Source: Bacillota bacterium
GTDB taxonomy: Bacteria; Bacillota; Clostridia; Peptostreptococcales; Anaerovoracaceae
Assembly: GCA_021443825.1 (NCBI GenBank)
Contig: JABUTE010000062.1
Coordinates: 1 to 9,434 of the forward strand
DNA length: 9,434 nt
Reading direction: 5' to 3'
In this document: positions 1 through 6,343 of the stretch, piece after piece
How the letters are laid out: every line of letters starts with the position of its first letter
How positions within the stretch are numbered: the first letter of the stretch is position 1
The notes under the pieces: model-generated
What the model was told of the DNA's origin: nothing
The model's database searches: none
Seen by the model: the letters and a program-made list of their open reading frames with translations, nothing else
Made by a program: the position numbers and the translations under genes

Positions 1-1
1 G

Positions 2-421
2 CTAGTTGATGATCTGATACTTGTTGATATACTCACCAAGCTCTTCTCTTTCGGCGCTGATAGAAACGATAAAGTCGGGGCCGTAGGTGGTGGAGATATC
101 AGACAGTCTTTCGAAGAATTCTTCCAGGTTGTCGAGGCTGATGTCGGCGTGCTTCAGAATGCTGTCGATGAAGACCATCTCGATGTCGTTATCCTGCGAA
201 ACGACACCCATAATGAAGCCGACATATTCATCGATGTTCTGGATCTGCTCGTATTCTTCCATGCAGATGACTCTGATCCGATACTTGAGATCGTACATGA
301 GTCTGTGATTCTTGTTGATGAATACAACGCTTCCGTTAACCTTTTCTAATCCGGAATTAGCCATATCGACCATGGTCTTGGTCTTACCGGTTCCTTTGTG
401 TCCAATGAGAAGTTTTACCAC
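2..421 (-). CDS. Small P-loop NTPase of unknown role
   Basis: A 139-residue protein of unknown function. Seen: an N-terminal strand followed by a clean Walker A motif GHKGTGKT (residues 7-14, K13 and T14 in the phosphate-binding positions) and a hydrophobic strand ending in acidic residues, EMVFIDS (81-87), a good Walker B. There is no signal peptide or membrane segment, so it should be a cytosolic ATP or GTP binder. It is too short for a full AAA+ or RecA fold with accessory domains. From memory, similar small clostridial proteins are often labelled 'PilT-like' or 'ATP-binding protein'; I see no PilT-specific motif and do not endorse that name. The start is GTG at 419-421, supported by AGGGAGG at 430-436, 8 nt upstream. 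It has its own promoter region and is transcribed separately from the upstream operon. The gene is more AT-rich than its neighbours. It ends with TAG at the window edge. Confidence 0.85.
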   Translation of the reverse strand: MVKLLIGHKGTGKTKTMVDMANSGLEKVNGSVVFINKNHRLMYDLKYRIRVICMEEYEQIQNIDEYVGFIMGVVSQDNDIEMVFIDSILKHADISLDNLEEFFERLSDISTTYGPDFIVSISAEREELGEYINKYQIIN

Positions 422-429
422 TGGAGCAT

Positions 430-436
430 CCTCCCT
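430..436 (-). promoter_or_regulatory. Ribosome binding site deciding a GTG start
   Basis: On the minus strand AGGGAGG lies 8 nt before GTG at 419-421. The only nearby ATG (427-429) is out of frame and reaches TAA after four codons. The GTG is therefore the supported start of the P-loop NTPase gene. Confidence 0.75.
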
Positions 437-440
437 TCAT

Positions 441-456
441 CTGCGGTTTTCCGCAG
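441..456 (-). other. Leader hairpin before the P-loop gene
   Basis: On the minus strand CTGCGG-AAAA-CCGCAG is a perfect 6-bp GC-rich stem with a 4-nt loop. It sits between the predicted -10 boxes and the ribosome binding site, so it would fall in the 5' untranslated leader about 20 nt before the start codon. It has no downstream T-tract, so it is not a terminator. It could stabilise the mRNA 5' end or affect ribosome access; no function is shown. Confidence 0.5.
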
Positions 457-473
457 TAAATCATACTTATAGA

Positions 474-512
474 ATTATATCCCATTATACCTTTTCCGAT
501 GTCTTTGCACAA
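474..512 (-). promoter_or_regulatory. Promoter region of the P-loop gene
   Basis: Two perfect TATAAT boxes occur in tandem on the minus strand, at 484-489 and 474-479. The upstream box has TTGTGC (507-512) at an exact 17-nt spacing, matching the first three bases of the -35 consensus. The second box has no recognisable -35. Predicted transcripts would start near 477 or 467, giving a leader of roughly 45-55 nt. The sequence around it is AT-rich and non-coding (422-569). Confidence 0.6.
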
Positions 513-540
513 GGGTTATTTTTTAATTCGCTGCGGGAGC

Positions 541-571
541 AAGGCAGCCCCTGAAACGAAGCCCCTGCCTT
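541..571 (-). terminator. Weak hairpin at the operon 3' end
   Basis: A 7-bp inverted repeat, AAGGCAG at 541-547 and CTGCCTT at 565-571 in plus-strand reading, encloses a 17-nt loop and overlaps the stop codon of the M42 peptidase gene. It is the only candidate terminator for the comEC operon. It lacks a T-tract on the minus strand (the following bases read GCTCCCGC), so it is not a classical intrinsic terminator. Transcription may read into the P-loop gene or stop by another mechanism. Confidence 0.25.
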
Positions 572-1676
572 ATGCATCCGGACAGTCGGCAAAAAAGTCG
601 AAGCTGATGGCTCCGTTGTTTTCGATCAGACCGCAGATCATCCGGTATTCGTAGATCAGATCGTCCATATGCAGCAGCTCCGAAGCCGTATGGGAATACC
701 GCCTCGGCATAACAAGGCCCATGGCGGGGCAGTGGCAGCCTACATAGTTGACGGCACCGGCATCGTTGTTTCCGGCGCCCGGCGCGGGAACCCGCTGCAG
801 AGGAATGTCGTGCTCTGCCGCATACTTCTTTGCCCAGGCCACCAGTCCGGTGTTGGGAAAGATCTTGGAAACGGGGGAGGTGTTGTCAGCTACGGTGATG
901 ATAGGTCCAAAGCCCATTTTGGTGGGCAGCTTGCGCTCGGGAACATCGGGAGTTCCGCCGCAGGGCGCCGTATCGACGGCGATGAAGCAGTCGGGCTTGA
1001 TGTAGTCGGAGGCATGAATGGCGCCCACCAGACCAACCTCCTCCTGCACGGTGACGGTAAGGTAGACGGTGCCGCAGAAATCCATCTCGCGGATGCGCTC
1101 TGCGATATCCAACAGGATGGCAACGCCGGCTCTGTCGTCGATGCAGCGACCCATGATCAGGTCGGGATCGTTCAGCTCGGCAAGGGGATGCTCGACAACG
1201 GCCGTGGTGCCGATCTCAATACCCATGGCAGCCACTTCTTCGGCAGAGGAGGCCCCGATATCGATGTAGCAATCCTCGATGGCCGGCAGCTTGGAGCGCT
1301 CTTCCACCGTCTGGATATGACCGGGGGTAACGCCGACGATGCCTCTTACGATGCCCTTGCGCCCGTTGATCAGAACGCGGCTGGCCAGAACGGTCTTCAG
1401 CTGCACGCCCCCGAAGGTGCTGAAATACAGAAAGCCGTCTTTGCTGATATGGCGCACCGTAAAGCCGATCTCGTCGGCATGGGCGGCGATCATCATTTTG
1501 GGACCGGGCTTTTTGCTGTCGAAGCGTGCGATCACATCGCCGATGGGAAGCACGGTGACCTCATCGGCCAGGGGCATCAGAAAGTCTCTGCAATACTTCA
1601 TGACCTGCTGCTCACTGCCGGATACACCGATCAGAGAGGTGAGATAAGCGATCTTTTCTTTGAGTCTGTTCTTCAT
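570..1676 (-). CDS. M42 family metallo-aminopeptidase
   Basis: A 368-residue cytosolic peptidase of family M42 (TET/FrvX/glutamyl aminopeptidase type). Members are dinuclear-metal aminopeptidases that trim short peptides and usually form dodecameric tetrahedra. Seen in order: AAHADEIG (64-71) with first metal ligand H66 and D68; CIDDRAG (178-184) with the bridging aspartate; QEEVG (211-215) with general base E212 and ligand E213; AVDT (233-236) with D235; PRRYSHT (324-330) with H329. All expected ligands are therefore present and the length is normal for the family. The ATG at 1674-1676 is preceded by GAGGAGG (1682-1688, 5 nt spacing), which begins right after the rlmN stop codon. It is the last gene of the operon, 12 nt after rlmN. 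Substrate preference cannot be read from the sequence; the family is often mislabelled 'cellulase M' or endoglucanase. Confidence 0.93.
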   Translation of the reverse strand: MKNRLKEKIAYLTSLIGVSGSEQQVMKYCRDFLMPLADEVTVLPIGDVIARFDSKKPGPKMMIAAHADEIGFTVRHISKDGFLYFSTFGGVQLKTVLASRVLINGRKGIVRGIVGVTPGHIQTVEERSKLPAIEDCYIDIGASSAEEVAAMGIEIGTTAVVEHPLAELNDPDLIMGRCIDDRAGVAILLDIAERIREMDFCGTVYLTVTVQEEVGLVGAIHASDYIKPDCFIAVDTAPCGGTPDVPERKLPTKMGFGPIITVADNTSPVSKIFPNTGLVAWAKKYAAEHDIPLQRVPAPGAGNNDAGAVNYVGCHCPAMGLVMPRRYSHTASELLHMDDLIYEYRMICGLIENNGAISFDFFADCPDA

Positions 1677-1688
1677 AGTTGCCTCCTC

Positions 1689-2711
1689 TTATTGGTTTGA
1701 AGAATTTTTGCGCAGCTGTCCGCAGGCAGCATCGATATCGGCGCCGAGGCGTCTTCGGATGGTCGCGGGAACCCCGTGATCTTCCAGATAGTCGCGAAAC
1801 GCTTCCGCCGTTTTGCGGTCGGCGCTTTGAAGCCCGGTCTCTTCCACCGGGTTTAAGGGGATCAGATTGACATGGCAGAGCATGCCCTGCAGCAGCTTTG
1901 CCAGGGCGGCGGCTCCTTCCCGGCTGTCGTTTTTGCCGGCGATCAGGGTATATTCGAAGGTGACCCTCCGGCCCGTCTCTTCGCCGTGGGCCCTGCAGGC
2001 CGCCAGAAGCTCATCCATAGGATAGGCCTTTGCCACCGGCATCAGGCTCTCCCTCTCCTGCTGGTCGCAGGCATGCAGCGAGATGGCCAGATTGACCTGG
2101 GGGTATTCTTTACCGAACCGGCGGATCTTCGGAATGATGCCGCAGGTGGAAACGGTCACATTGCGAAGGCTAAGTCCAATGCCGTCTTTGTCGTGGATGC
2201 GGTCTAAAAAGCCGGTCACCTCGTCATAATTATCGAAGGGCTCGCCGATGCCCATGAGCACGATGTGATTGATGGGCTTTCCCGTGTCCTTGGTAATGAC
2301 GATATATTCATCCAGCATCTCCCATGCCTTCAGGTTGCGCACCTTGCCCCCGAGCGTCGAGGCGCAGAAGCGGCAGCCCATGGCGCAGCCCACCTGGGTG
2401 GAGATGCAAAGGGAATTTCCGTAATCGTATTGCATAAAGACGGCTTCGATGCAGTTGCCGTCGCTTAAACGCAGCAGATATTTACGGGTGCCGTCCTTTG
2501 AGCGCTGCACCGTGGCGATCTGCAGGCTCTCAAACGAGCAGCGCTGCTGCAGTGTCTGCCGCAGGGCCTTGGAAAGGTCGGTCATCTCGTCGAAGGAGGC
2601 GGCGCCTTTGCAGATCCATTGAAAGATCTGCTTTTCGCGAAAGGCGGGCTGGCCCAGCTCCGTTAAAAGGTCTTTCACCTGCGGGCGGGAAAGCGCTTTG
2701 ATATTCTCCAT
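1689..2711 (-). CDS. rlmN: 23S rRNA (adenine2503-C2)-methyltransferase RlmN
   Basis: A 340-residue radical-SAM methylase that places a C2 methyl on A2503 in the 23S rRNA peptidyl-transferase region and, in studied bacteria, on A37 of some tRNAs. Seen: the radical-SAM cluster motif C109-x3-C113-x2-C116 (GCAMGCRFC); C102 seven residues before it, the spacing of catalytic Cys118 in E. coli RlmN; MGIGEP (153-158) for SAM binding; and C330 in GADIDAACGQL near the C-terminus, matching the methyl-carrying Cys355 of E. coli. Length and the C-terminal motif fit RlmN. The relative Cfr, which methylates C8 and gives antibiotic resistance, uses the same chemistry; operon context and sequence style favour RlmN. 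The ATG is preceded by AAGGAGG (2716-2722), which uses two bases of the holA stop codon, so holA and rlmN are probably translationally coupled across 9 nt. Confidence 0.96.
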   Translation of the reverse strand: MENIKALSRPQVKDLLTELGQPAFREKQIFQWICKGAASFDEMTDLSKALRQTLQQRCSFESLQIATVQRSKDGTRKYLLRLSDGNCIEAVFMQYDYGNSLCISTQVGCAMGCRFCASTLGGKVRNLKAWEMLDEYIVITKDTGKPINHIVLMGIGEPFDNYDEVTGFLDRIHDKDGIGLSLRNVTVSTCGIIPKIRRFGKEYPQVNLAISLHACDQQERESLMPVAKAYPMDELLAACRAHGEETGRRVTFEYTLIAGKNDSREGAAALAKLLQGMLCHVNLIPLNPVEETGLQSADRKTAEAFRDYLEDHGVPATIRRRLGADIDAACGQLRKNSSNQ

Positions 2712-2720
2712 AGGTCCTCC

Positions 2721-3803
2721 TTATAATCCTGCGATGAACAGCTCCAGAGAAAGACGGGGCTCCATGATGCCGTTTTTCAGATCCTTTTCGATCTGGTAGG
2801 CGCGGTAAAGACAGTCCCGCAGGGCCGGCAAAGACCTCCTGGAGGCCGCCTCCAGCGCCTTTTTTAAGCGATAGGGATTGGTTCCCGTTTCTCGGGCGAT
2901 GGTATCGAAATCCTGCCCCTCAGCTCTTCGCTCCAGACCCTCCACCATGATCTCCAGCTGAGAGCACAGCAGGCCGGTGAACTGCAGCACCGTTCCCATG
3001 ACCTGAGAGGCCTTCTGCAGGTCGATGGTATCGCTGAGGATCCTGTAAGCCTCCTCTTTGTTGCCGGAAAAGGCGCTGTCGAGCAGACGAAAGGCATTGG
3101 TATTGGCAGGAGGCGCATAGATCTCGATCAGATCCTTTCGGGTGATCTCGGAGCCTTCTGCCAGGGCCGTAACCTTTTTCAGGTCGTTTTCTACGCTGTA
3201 AAGGTCGTAGCCCGCCTCTTTATCGCCGTAGCCGTTGGCCTTAACGAAATTCAGCAGCATGGTCTGATCGCAGGTCTTTTGATACATGGCAAGACGCTTG
3301 GAGAGCCATCCCTTTAAGGTGGCATCGTCTAAGGGCGTAAAATCGAATACCAGGCCGTGCTTTTCCGCCGCCTTATAAAGGCTTCTGTTTTTGATCGCCT
3401 TCGGGGCCACCAGCAGCAGCAGGGTGGAATCGGGCAGCTTGGCCAGATATTCGGCCACCTGCTTTTGGGCATCACCCTCTTCTTTCGACGAAGCAAACAG
3501 AGGGTCGGCGTCTACCTGCACCAGCTTTTTGCACGAAAGAAAGGGAAGGGTCTCGCAGGCAGAGAGAATGGAGGCGGGGGTAACCTCGTCTTCGGAAAGG
3601 CGGATATAGTCCAGCGCCTCGACCGCAGGCTCCACCACCAGCTCCTTCACAAAGCCGCAGGCCCACTGGATGAGAAAGCCTTCTTCGCCGCAAAGCAGCA
3701 TGACTCTGGGGTAAACGCCGGTCTCTTTTGCAGCGAGCATCACCCTTCTTACGGTGCGGAAGGGATGCTCGATGGGTTGTGACTGTTTTGTCTGATATGC
3801 CAT
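2721..3803 (-). CDS. holA: DNA polymerase III delta subunit (clamp loader)
   Basis: A 360-residue HolA. The delta subunit is the clamp-loader 'wrench' that opens the beta sliding clamp during replication. Seen: an N-terminal helix then the strand MLLCGEE (35-41), typical of delta; LPFLSCKKLVQV (86-97), the clamp-contact region of domain I; LPDSTLLLLV (123-132), the strand equivalent to Walker B but without ATPase residues, as expected for delta; NAFRLLDSAFSGNKEEA (236-252); and the C-terminal collar helices ending YQIEKDLKNG (336-345) and EPRLSLELFI (348-357). The ATG at 3801-3803 has AAAGGA at 3810-3815, 6 nt away. It lies 55 nt inside the 3' end of comEC, in its -1 frame. A start at Met22 would remove the usual N-terminal helix, so I keep the longer form. 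The stop codon abuts the rlmN ribosome binding site. Confidence 0.94.
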   Translation of the reverse strand: MAYQTKQSQPIEHPFRTVRRVMLAAKETGVYPRVMLLCGEEGFLIQWACGFVKELVVEPAVEALDYIRLSEDEVTPASILSACETLPFLSCKKLVQVDADPLFASSKEEGDAQKQVAEYLAKLPDSTLLLLVAPKAIKNRSLYKAAEKHGLVFDFTPLDDATLKGWLSKRLAMYQKTCDQTMLLNFVKANGYGDKEAGYDLYSVENDLKKVTALAEGSEITRKDLIEIYAPPANTNAFRLLDSAFSGNKEEAYRILSDTIDLQKASQVMGTVLQFTGLLCSQLEIMVEGLERRAEGQDFDTIARETGTNPYRLKKALEAASRRSLPALRDCLYRAYQIEKDLKNGIMEPRLSLELFIAGL

Positions 3804-6232
3804 ATGGTTTCCTTTGCCGGGTCTTCTATGGTTAAGGATCCCCTTTTGCAGCGCAAAGACAGGGATCCGGATCGGTCGGTCCTCCCGTATATTATACTGT
3901 TTTTTTGCAGCAAATCAATTACGCCGGGGGAAGGATGTCCGTAGGAATTATTTCTGCCGCAGGAGATCACTCCAAAGGAAGGCACCACCTCATATAAAAA
4001 GGCTGCCGAGGTAGAGCTGTCCGAGCCGTGGTGGCCCAGCTTGAGCACATCGGCCTGCAGCGCTTTTCCGTAGGTATGGATCAGCCGGCTTTCGGTAAGC
4101 CCGCCTGCATCGCCGGTAAGAAGCACTGAAAAAGCTTCCGTTTCCAGCCGCAGCACCAGCGAGCCGTCGTTGCCCTCCGCAGGGTCCCGCGGCCCCGGGC
4201 TCAGCACCCGCAGTTCAGCAGGATGGCGACGGCTTCCCAGCGAAAGCAGGTCTCCCTCCTTTAAGAAAAGGATCTCATCGGCTGCAAACTCCGCAAGAGA
4301 AGGATCGCCCTCGCACCAGTACGGAAAAGCAAGGGTCCGGATCTTCATCTGCTGCGACAGCTGGGCAAGGCCCTTGCTGTGATCCAGATCCGGGTGGGTA
4401 ACGATGCAAAGCTCCAGCCCGGAAACCCCGTTTTTCAGCAGATAGGGCGCGACGGTGGCTTCGGCGATGTTGCCGCTGCGGGTGCCGCCTCCGTCCACCA
4501 GAACATTGACGCTGCCAAAAGACAGATGTGTGCAGTCGCCCTGCCCCACATCCAGAAAGGTGACCGGCGCCCTGCCGTAGCTATAGGGCAGGGGATCTTC
4601 GGTGATACCCAAAAGCCAGGGCACACCGCAAGCGCAGACGACAAGGGAGAGCAATACCGCGCACAGCTCCTTCGTCTTTGCTTTGCGGCGCAGGATGCAG
4701 CGGGTCTCGGAAAAGAACCAGAAGAACAGGGCATAGTAAAGCAGCAGACCGCAAAGAGGCGGCGCGCACACCGGACCTGCCAGATGCCAGGCAGTGCCTG
4801 CGTCATACGAAACGGTCGACAGGGTCTGCAAGGCGCCGCAAAAGGCCTTGAGGGGCCCTGCCGCAGCCAGAGGAAACACCACCGAAAGCCCCTGCAGACC
4901 GGAAAGAAATACGGCGAAAAACAGCAGGCCGAAGGGAAGGATCAGCCCCGCCAGCAGGATCGCCAGCGGATTGAGCAAAAGCGAAAGCAGCGACCAGCGC
5001 ATGAAATGAAAGAGCACCAAGGGCAGCATGGCCGCCTGGATCAGCAGCGCCGGAAGACACAGGGTGCCGAGATAATAGAGCAGATCGCTCTTCTTTTCGT
5101 CGGAAACCGTCAGGATCCGGTTCTCTGCCCAGGGAAGAGCAATGCCGATGGCATAAGCCGCCGCAAAGGAAAGCTGAAAGCCGCTGTCGAACAGGCGAAA
5201 GGGGTTGGTGCATAAAAAGAGCAGCGCGGTAAGGGATGCGGCACTGACCGTATCGTAGCGGCGGCGCAGATAAAAGGCTGCCTGATGCAGGGTGATCATG
5301 AAGGCCGCCCGAAGCACCGAAAGAGAAAAGCCGCAAAAGGCCGCATACAGATAGACGAAAAGCAGCACGATAAGGCAGCGGCCGGGGCTCCGCTTTTTTC
5401 CCAGCAGGGCGAAGAGGGCGCGGTAGACCAGCCCCACGTGAAGGCCGGAGACGGCCAGCACGTGGGCGATGCCGTTGGTCTCGAATTCCTCCTTCATATC
5501 GTCTTGCAGAAAGCCCTTTTCGCCCAGCAGAAGGCCTGAAAACAGACCGAAGGATGATTCTCCCAGGTATTCTTTTGCAAAGGACAGAAACCGCCCCTTT
5601 GTCTCTGCCAACAGGTGCAGAGGCGCATCCTTTACCGGTCCTGCCTGCATCCGGTAGGGGTTGACCGAAACGATGGCACGGATGCCCCTGCTTTTCAGAT
5701 AGCGGCGGTAATCGAAGGCGCCGCGGCTTTTAGGGCCTGCCGGCTCTTCGCAGCTTCCTTGAAAAAAGACCTGCCGCCCCACCAGATCCATTCCCGCTGC
5801 CAGCTCTGCGCAGTCGTAGCGCACCAGCACCCGTTCCCGCACCGCCGGTGCTGCCGCCAGAGCCTCATCGCAAGTGGCGGCCCGGGTGACGACTACCTGC
5901 AGCTGCATGGCATCGCCCTTAACGGCGCAGCTTTTCACCACGCCGCTGCAGCAGACCGTTTCCTCGTAATAAGGAGCAAGGGCCGAGGTCTTCTGCTGCA
6001 GATGATCGGTAGAAACAAATCCGAAGATAAAAAAGACAGCGGCCAGTACTGCCGTCAGCTGAAACAGGCGATCATAGAACCGGGCGGCAGACCGCTTTTT
6101 CGACCGGTACAGGACCGCAGCGACAAGAGCCGTCACCGCCGCCGGAACGGCCCACCGCGGCCAGTTTGTATAGCAGGCAGTCAGAATGCCTGCCGAAAGA
6201 GCAAAAAGAAAAAAGAGCAAGGGTCTTCGCAA
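3749..6232 (-). CDS. comEC: ComEC/Rec2 competence DNA-uptake channel
   Basis: An 827-residue polytopic membrane protein, the inner-membrane channel that takes up single-stranded DNA during natural transformation. Domains in order: hydrophobic N-terminal helices (about 1-75) and an extracellular OB-like DUF4131 region (about 80-200); the Competence domain with many membrane helices (about 230-510), including the hallmark VLAVSGLHVGL (258-268); and a C-terminal metallo-beta-lactamase-type domain (about 555-800). That last domain shows FLDVGQGD (559-566), THPDLDH (612-618), LTGDAG (705-710), KLGHHGS (731-737) and SYGHPS (763-768). The metal-site motifs look intact, so this is a full-length, potentially active form. 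The start is TTG at 6230-6232 with AGAGG six nt upstream; the next in-frame Met (M109) falls inside the OB-like region and would cost the N-terminal helices. It heads the comEC-holA-rlmN-M42 operon. The last 20-odd residues (after TIED, 801-804) overlap holA. Confidence 0.95.
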   Translation of the reverse strand: MRRPLLFFLFALSAGILTACYTNWPRWAVPAAVTALVAAVLYRSKKRSAARFYDRLFQLTAVLAAVFFIFGFVSTDHLQQKTSALAPYYEETVCCSGVVKSCAVKGDAMQLQVVVTRAATCDEALAAAPAVRERVLVRYDCAELAAGMDLVGRQVFFQGSCEEPAGPKSRGAFDYRRYLKSRGIRAIVSVNPYRMQAGPVKDAPLHLLAETKGRFLSFAKEYLGESSFGLFSGLLLGEKGFLQDDMKEEFETNGIAHVLAVSGLHVGLVYRALFALLGKKRSPGRCLIVLLFVYLYAAFCGFSLSVLRAAFMITLHQAAFYLRRRYDTVSAASLTALLFLCTNPFRLFDSGFQLSFAAAYAIGIALPWAENRILTVSDEKKSDLLYYLGTLCLPALLIQAAMLPLVLFHFMRWSLLSLLLNPLAILLAGLILPFGLLFFAVFLSGLQGLSVVFPLAAAGPLKAFCGALQTLSTVSYDAGTAWHLAGPVCAPPLCGLLLYYALFFWFFSETRCILRRKAKTKELCAVLLSLVVCACGVPWLLGITEDPLPYSYGRAPVTFLDVGQGDCTHLSFGSVNVLVDGGGTRSGNIAEATVAPYLLKNGVSGLELCIVTHPDLDHSKGLAQLSQQMKIRTLAFPYWCEGDPSLAEFAADEILFLKEGDLLSLGSRRHPAELRVLSPGPRDPAEGNDGSLVLRLETEAFSVLLTGDAGGLTESRLIHTYGKALQADVLKLGHHGSDSSTSAAFLYEVVPSFGVISCGRNNSYGHPSPGVIDLLQKNSIIYGRTDRSGSLSLRCKRGSLTIEDPAKETIWHIRQNSHNPSSIPSAP
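3836..3868 (-). other. Two-part inverted repeat before holA
   Basis: Within the end of comEC, GGATCCC (3836-3842) pairs with GGGATCC (3862-3868), and an inner TTTGC (3845-3849) pairs with GCAAA (3853-3857) around a 3-nt loop. In the mRNA this gives a two-tier hairpin that ends about 33 nt before the holA ATG and leaves the ribosome binding site free. There is no T-tract. It is seen directly as an inverted repeat; any role in mRNA stability or comEC/holA expression is inference. Confidence 0.45.
3891..3918 (-). promoter_or_regulatory. Putative internal promoter for holA
   Basis: On the minus strand TTGATT (3913-3918) is followed after 16 nt by a perfect TATAAT (3891-3896), inside comEC codons for about residues 772-781. 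The patch contains an A7 run and ATA codons and is markedly AT-rich for a gene that is otherwise GC-rich. A transcript would begin near 3884, about 80 nt before the holA ATG, and would carry holA, rlmN and the peptidase gene independently of comEC. This is a motif match only, and a chance occurrence in coding DNA is possible. Confidence 0.4.
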
Positions 6233-6238
6233 TGCAAA

Positions 6239-6243
6239 CCTCT
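6239..6243 (-). promoter_or_regulatory. Ribosome binding site for the comEC TTG start
   Basis: AGAGG on the minus strand lies 6 nt before TTG at 6230-6232. An upstream ATG near the -10 box is out of frame, and the comEC frame meets TGA within the promoter, so TTG is the best initiation codon. The modest site and TTG start suggest low translation, which fits an integral membrane channel. Confidence 0.6.
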
Positions 6244-6259
6244 GCCCGCCGTCTCTTTT

Positions 6260-6287
6260 ATCATACCATATTGGAAAATTTTGTCAA
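6260..6287 (-). promoter_or_regulatory. Strong promoter of the comEC operon
   Basis: On the minus strand a perfect -35 TTGACA (6282-6287) is followed after 16 nt by TATGAT (6260-6265), preceded by TGG, which makes an extended -10 (TGNTATGAT). Transcription would start near 6253, giving a leader of about 20 nt before comEC. The -35 begins only two bases after the T-tract of the preceding gene's terminator. It is a sigma-A-type promoter; I see no separate competence-box element. Confidence 0.8.
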
Positions 6288-6289
6288 TT

Positions 6290-6319
6290 AAAAACCGCCC
6301 TTCGAAAAGGAAGGACGGT
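6290..6319 (-). terminator. Intrinsic terminator of the Ig-like protein gene
   Basis: On the minus strand ACCGTCCTTC pairs with GAAGGGCGGT as a 10-bp stem with one G-T wobble and a 6-nt loop (6294-6319), followed at once by four more T (6290-6293). It lies about 25 nt after the stop codon of the Ig-like gene, and its tail abuts the comEC promoter. Confidence 0.88.
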
Positions 6320-6343
6320 CTTATCTGTTTTTTCAAAAGCTCC

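Noticed and set aside
2..421. Naming the small P-loop protein as twitching motility ATPase PilT
   Set aside because: It has only Walker motifs; PilT is much longer, with an N-terminal domain and Asp/His boxes absent here, and no pilus genes are nearby.
415..429. A four-codon minus-strand reading frame (ATG to TAA) overlapping the GTG start of the P-loop gene
   Set aside because: Too short to judge. The ribosome binding site can equally be explained by the GTG, and such mini-frames arise by chance.
669..1700. A 343-codon open frame on the plus strand opposite the M42 peptidase gene
   Set aside because: The minus-strand frame has all the family's metal ligands. The plus-strand frame has no recognisable domain, and long antisense frames are common in GC-rich coding DNA.
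1689..2711. Cfr-type antibiotic resistance methylase
   Set aside because: Shares the radical-SAM core, but the C-terminal GADIDAACGQL, the length and the housekeeping operon fit RlmN, and there are no mobile-element signs.
4379..5215. A 278-codon plus-strand frame opposite comEC, rich in Gln, Arg and Lys
   Set aside because: The composition is what reverse-complement reading of Leu/Ala-rich membrane helices gives; it has no independent support.
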